A stretch of 39,299 nt of DNA from positions 1 to 39,299 of the forward strand of contig NZ_PXWF02000253.1 of the NCBI RefSeq assembly GCF_003011895.2. The letters run 5' to 3'. Numbering within the stretch: the first letter of the stretch is position 1; every line of letters starts with the position of its first letter. The position numbers and the translations under genes were made by a program. The stretch is from Massilia glaciei (GTDB lineage Bacteria > Pseudomonadota > Gammaproteobacteria > Burkholderiales > Burkholderiaceae_D). The notes under the pieces were generated by a model that was not told the origin of the DNA, made no database searches, and worked only from the letters and a program-made list of their open reading frames with translations. Shown piece by piece: positions 38,060 through 39,299 of this stretch.

Positions 38060-39299
38060 TTATTGGCGCGAGGTGTCGACCTGGATCAGCGGCTCATCGA
38101 TCTGCGGCGGCAATGGCTTGCGTTCGCGCGGAACGCGCACCGGAGGCGCCGCATTGGCCGCCGCCTCCTGGGCCGCACGCAGCTTTTCGGGGTCGGTCGC
38201 GGCTAGCGTCAGGCCGGCCGAGCCGAGCAGTTCGTTGATGTCGGCCGGCGTGGCCAGGGCGGGCGCCACGGCCACGCGGGCCGCCACGGCAACTTCCGCG
38301 GGGACAGGTTTCGCCACTACGGACTCGGCCGGTGCCGAAGGCGCCGCCGTAACGGCGTGCCGTGCAACTTCCGGTGCCGGCGGGGCCGCTTCCGGCGTGA
38401 ACAGCGACGCTTGCGTGACGACCGTTTCGACTGCCGGTGCCGGGGCGGCCATCATCGGCGCCGCAGGCTCGGCGGCGGGGCTGGCTGGCGCCGTTGCCAC
38501 CGCCACCACTGGTTCCGCTGCGACTTCCGGCGCCGCCACAACCTCCGGCGTTGCCGCGACTTCCGGCACCTTCACTTCCGGCGCCTTCACTTCCGGCATT
38601 GCCACATCTTCCGGCGCCTCCACGATTTCTGGCGTCGCCACGACTTCCGGCGTTGCCGCAACTTCCGGCGTTGCCGCAACTTCCGTGGTTGCCACAACTT
38701 CCGGCGTTGCCGCCACCTCCGTTGCCACCACCTCCGTTGCCACGACTGGCGCTGCCGCCACCTCCGTCGCCGCAACCTCCGTCGCTAACACCTCCGTCGC
38801 CACCACTGTCGCCGCAACCGGCGCGGCCGCTTCGGCCGTCACCTCGGCATCGCCCTCGCCATCGGCTTCGCCGGCGTCGAGTTCGCCCGCTTCGGCGCCT
38901 TCCGAGCCGTCGCGGTCGCGGCGGTTGCGGTTGCGCCCGCCGCGGCGGCGGCGGCGGCGCGGCTCGTCGCCGCCCGCCTCGACTTCGATCTCCTCGCCGT
39001 TCGGGCCGATCGCGGTGACCTTGGCCAGCGTCACGACCTCGTCGTGCTCGGCCTGGAGGCCGGCGACGACGGGTTCGAACGTTGCCGCCTCGGCTGGCGC
39101 GGCGGCCAGCTCATCGGACTTGGACTCGGCCACTGGGGTGCGGTAGTCGACCCGTTCGCGCGGCGCGCGCGGCGCGCGCTCGGTGCGTTCCGGACGCTCG
39201 GCGCGCTCCGGACGTTCGCCGCGCTCGGCGCGTTGGACGGCCTCGACGGCCGGATCACGCGCCTCGCGCGGCGGGCGCGGCGGACGCGGCGCCCGGGCG
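38060..39299 (-). CDS. rne: Ribonuclease E, C-terminal part (5' end beyond the window)
   Basis: The last 413 or so codons of RNase E, the endonuclease scaffold of the RNA degradosome. Catalytic S1 and RNase domains are outside the window. The visible part is the disordered tail. It starts with an arginine-rich segment (39150-39299; RAPRPPRPPREARD and ERPERAERPERTER repeats), then RRRRRRGGRNRNRRDRDG, an RNA-binding type region. A long Ala/Val/Pro/Glu/Thr repeat tract follows (38515-38820). The conserved betaproteobacterial end is INELLGSAGLTLAATDPEKL and PLPPQIDEPLIQVDT. A terminator follows 24 bases after the stop. Confidence 0.9.
   Translation of the reverse strand, partial: ARAPRPPRPPREARDPAVEAVQRAERGERPERAERPERTERAPRAPRERVDYRTPVAESKSDELAAAPAEAATFEPVVAGLQAEHDEVVTLAKVTAIGPNGEEIEVEAGGDEPRRRRRRGGRNRNRRDRDGSEGAEAGELDAGEADGEGDAEVTAEAAAPVAATVVATEVLATEVAATEVAAAPVVATEVVATEVAATPEVVATTEVAATPEVAATPEVVATPEIVEAPEDVAMPEVKAPEVKVPEVAATPEVVAAPEVAAEPVVAVATAPASPAAEPAAPMMAAPAPAVETVVTQASLFTPEAAPPAPEVARHAVTAAPSAPAESVVAKPVPAEVAVAARVAVAPALATPADINELLGSAGLTLAATDPEKLRAAQEAAANAAPPVRVPRERKPLPPQIDEPLIQVDTSRQ
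38515..38820. repeat. 15-bp degenerate repeats in the rne tail (VAATPE / ATEVV)
   Basis: About 20 imperfect 15-bp units encode five-residue words such as PEVAAT and TEVVA. Two adjacent copies of CTTCCGGCGTTGCCG are identical near 38646-38675. The reading frame stays open. Such tracts vary between strains through slippage. Confidence 0.75.

Overview
The window looks like a chromosomal segment of a high-GC betaproteobacterium in the Oxalobacteraceae (Massilia / Duganella / Janthinobacterium type). This rests on GC-rich codon use, the RNase E tail, the ribF-ileS-lspA-coaBC-dut order, a moaA-mobA-moeA locus close to rne, and an alpha-hydroxyketone quorum-sensing locus like the jqs genes of Janthinobacterium. 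I could run no search, so the taxonomy is inferred from recognised protein families. I recognised no rRNA, tRNA or CRISPR array.

Layout. 1-1440: a frameshifted serine beta-lactamase-family gene running off the left edge, divergent from a 52-residue single-pass membrane protein. 1447-8837 (minus): a housekeeping operon, ribF > ileS > lspA > coaBC > dut > an M48-like lipoprotein whose metal-binding residues are lost. 9042-12988 (minus): a TonB energy-transduction operon, tonB > exbB > exbD > exbD > exported TPR protein. 13004-13724: AT-rich then very G-rich non-coding DNA. 13725-18959 (minus): the stress operon prkA > yeaH > spoVR, with one miniature inverted-repeat element after spoVR and a different one, with a 5-bp target duplication, between prkA and yeaH. 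19690-23272 (plus): adenine deaminase overlapping a large FtsX-type permease.

23482-27269: a complete CqsA/LqsA/JqsA-type quorum-sensing locus. The synthase jqsA is on the plus strand; the membrane sensor kinase jqsS and response regulator jqsR are divergent on the minus strand. The shared intergenic region has a near-perfect FNR/ANR-type box. Next come a group II truncated haemoglobin and rmuC. 29337-33817 (minus): chrA > moaA > a single-ORF MobA-MoeA fusion, with moaA overlapping chrA. 34098-37826: an unusual envelope cluster of a YjbH-type outer-membrane exopolysaccharide protein fused to a PAP2 lipid phosphatase, a DgkA-type lipid kinase, and a YjbE/GfcA-like small exported protein. 38060-39299 (minus): the C-terminal part of RNase E, running off the right edge.

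The accessory signals most worth attention are the quorum-sensing locus with its apparent oxygen-responsive promoter, the YjbH-PAP2 fusion beside a lipid kinase, the MobA-MoeA fusion, the M48 pseudo-protease, and the two unrelated miniature elements in one operon.
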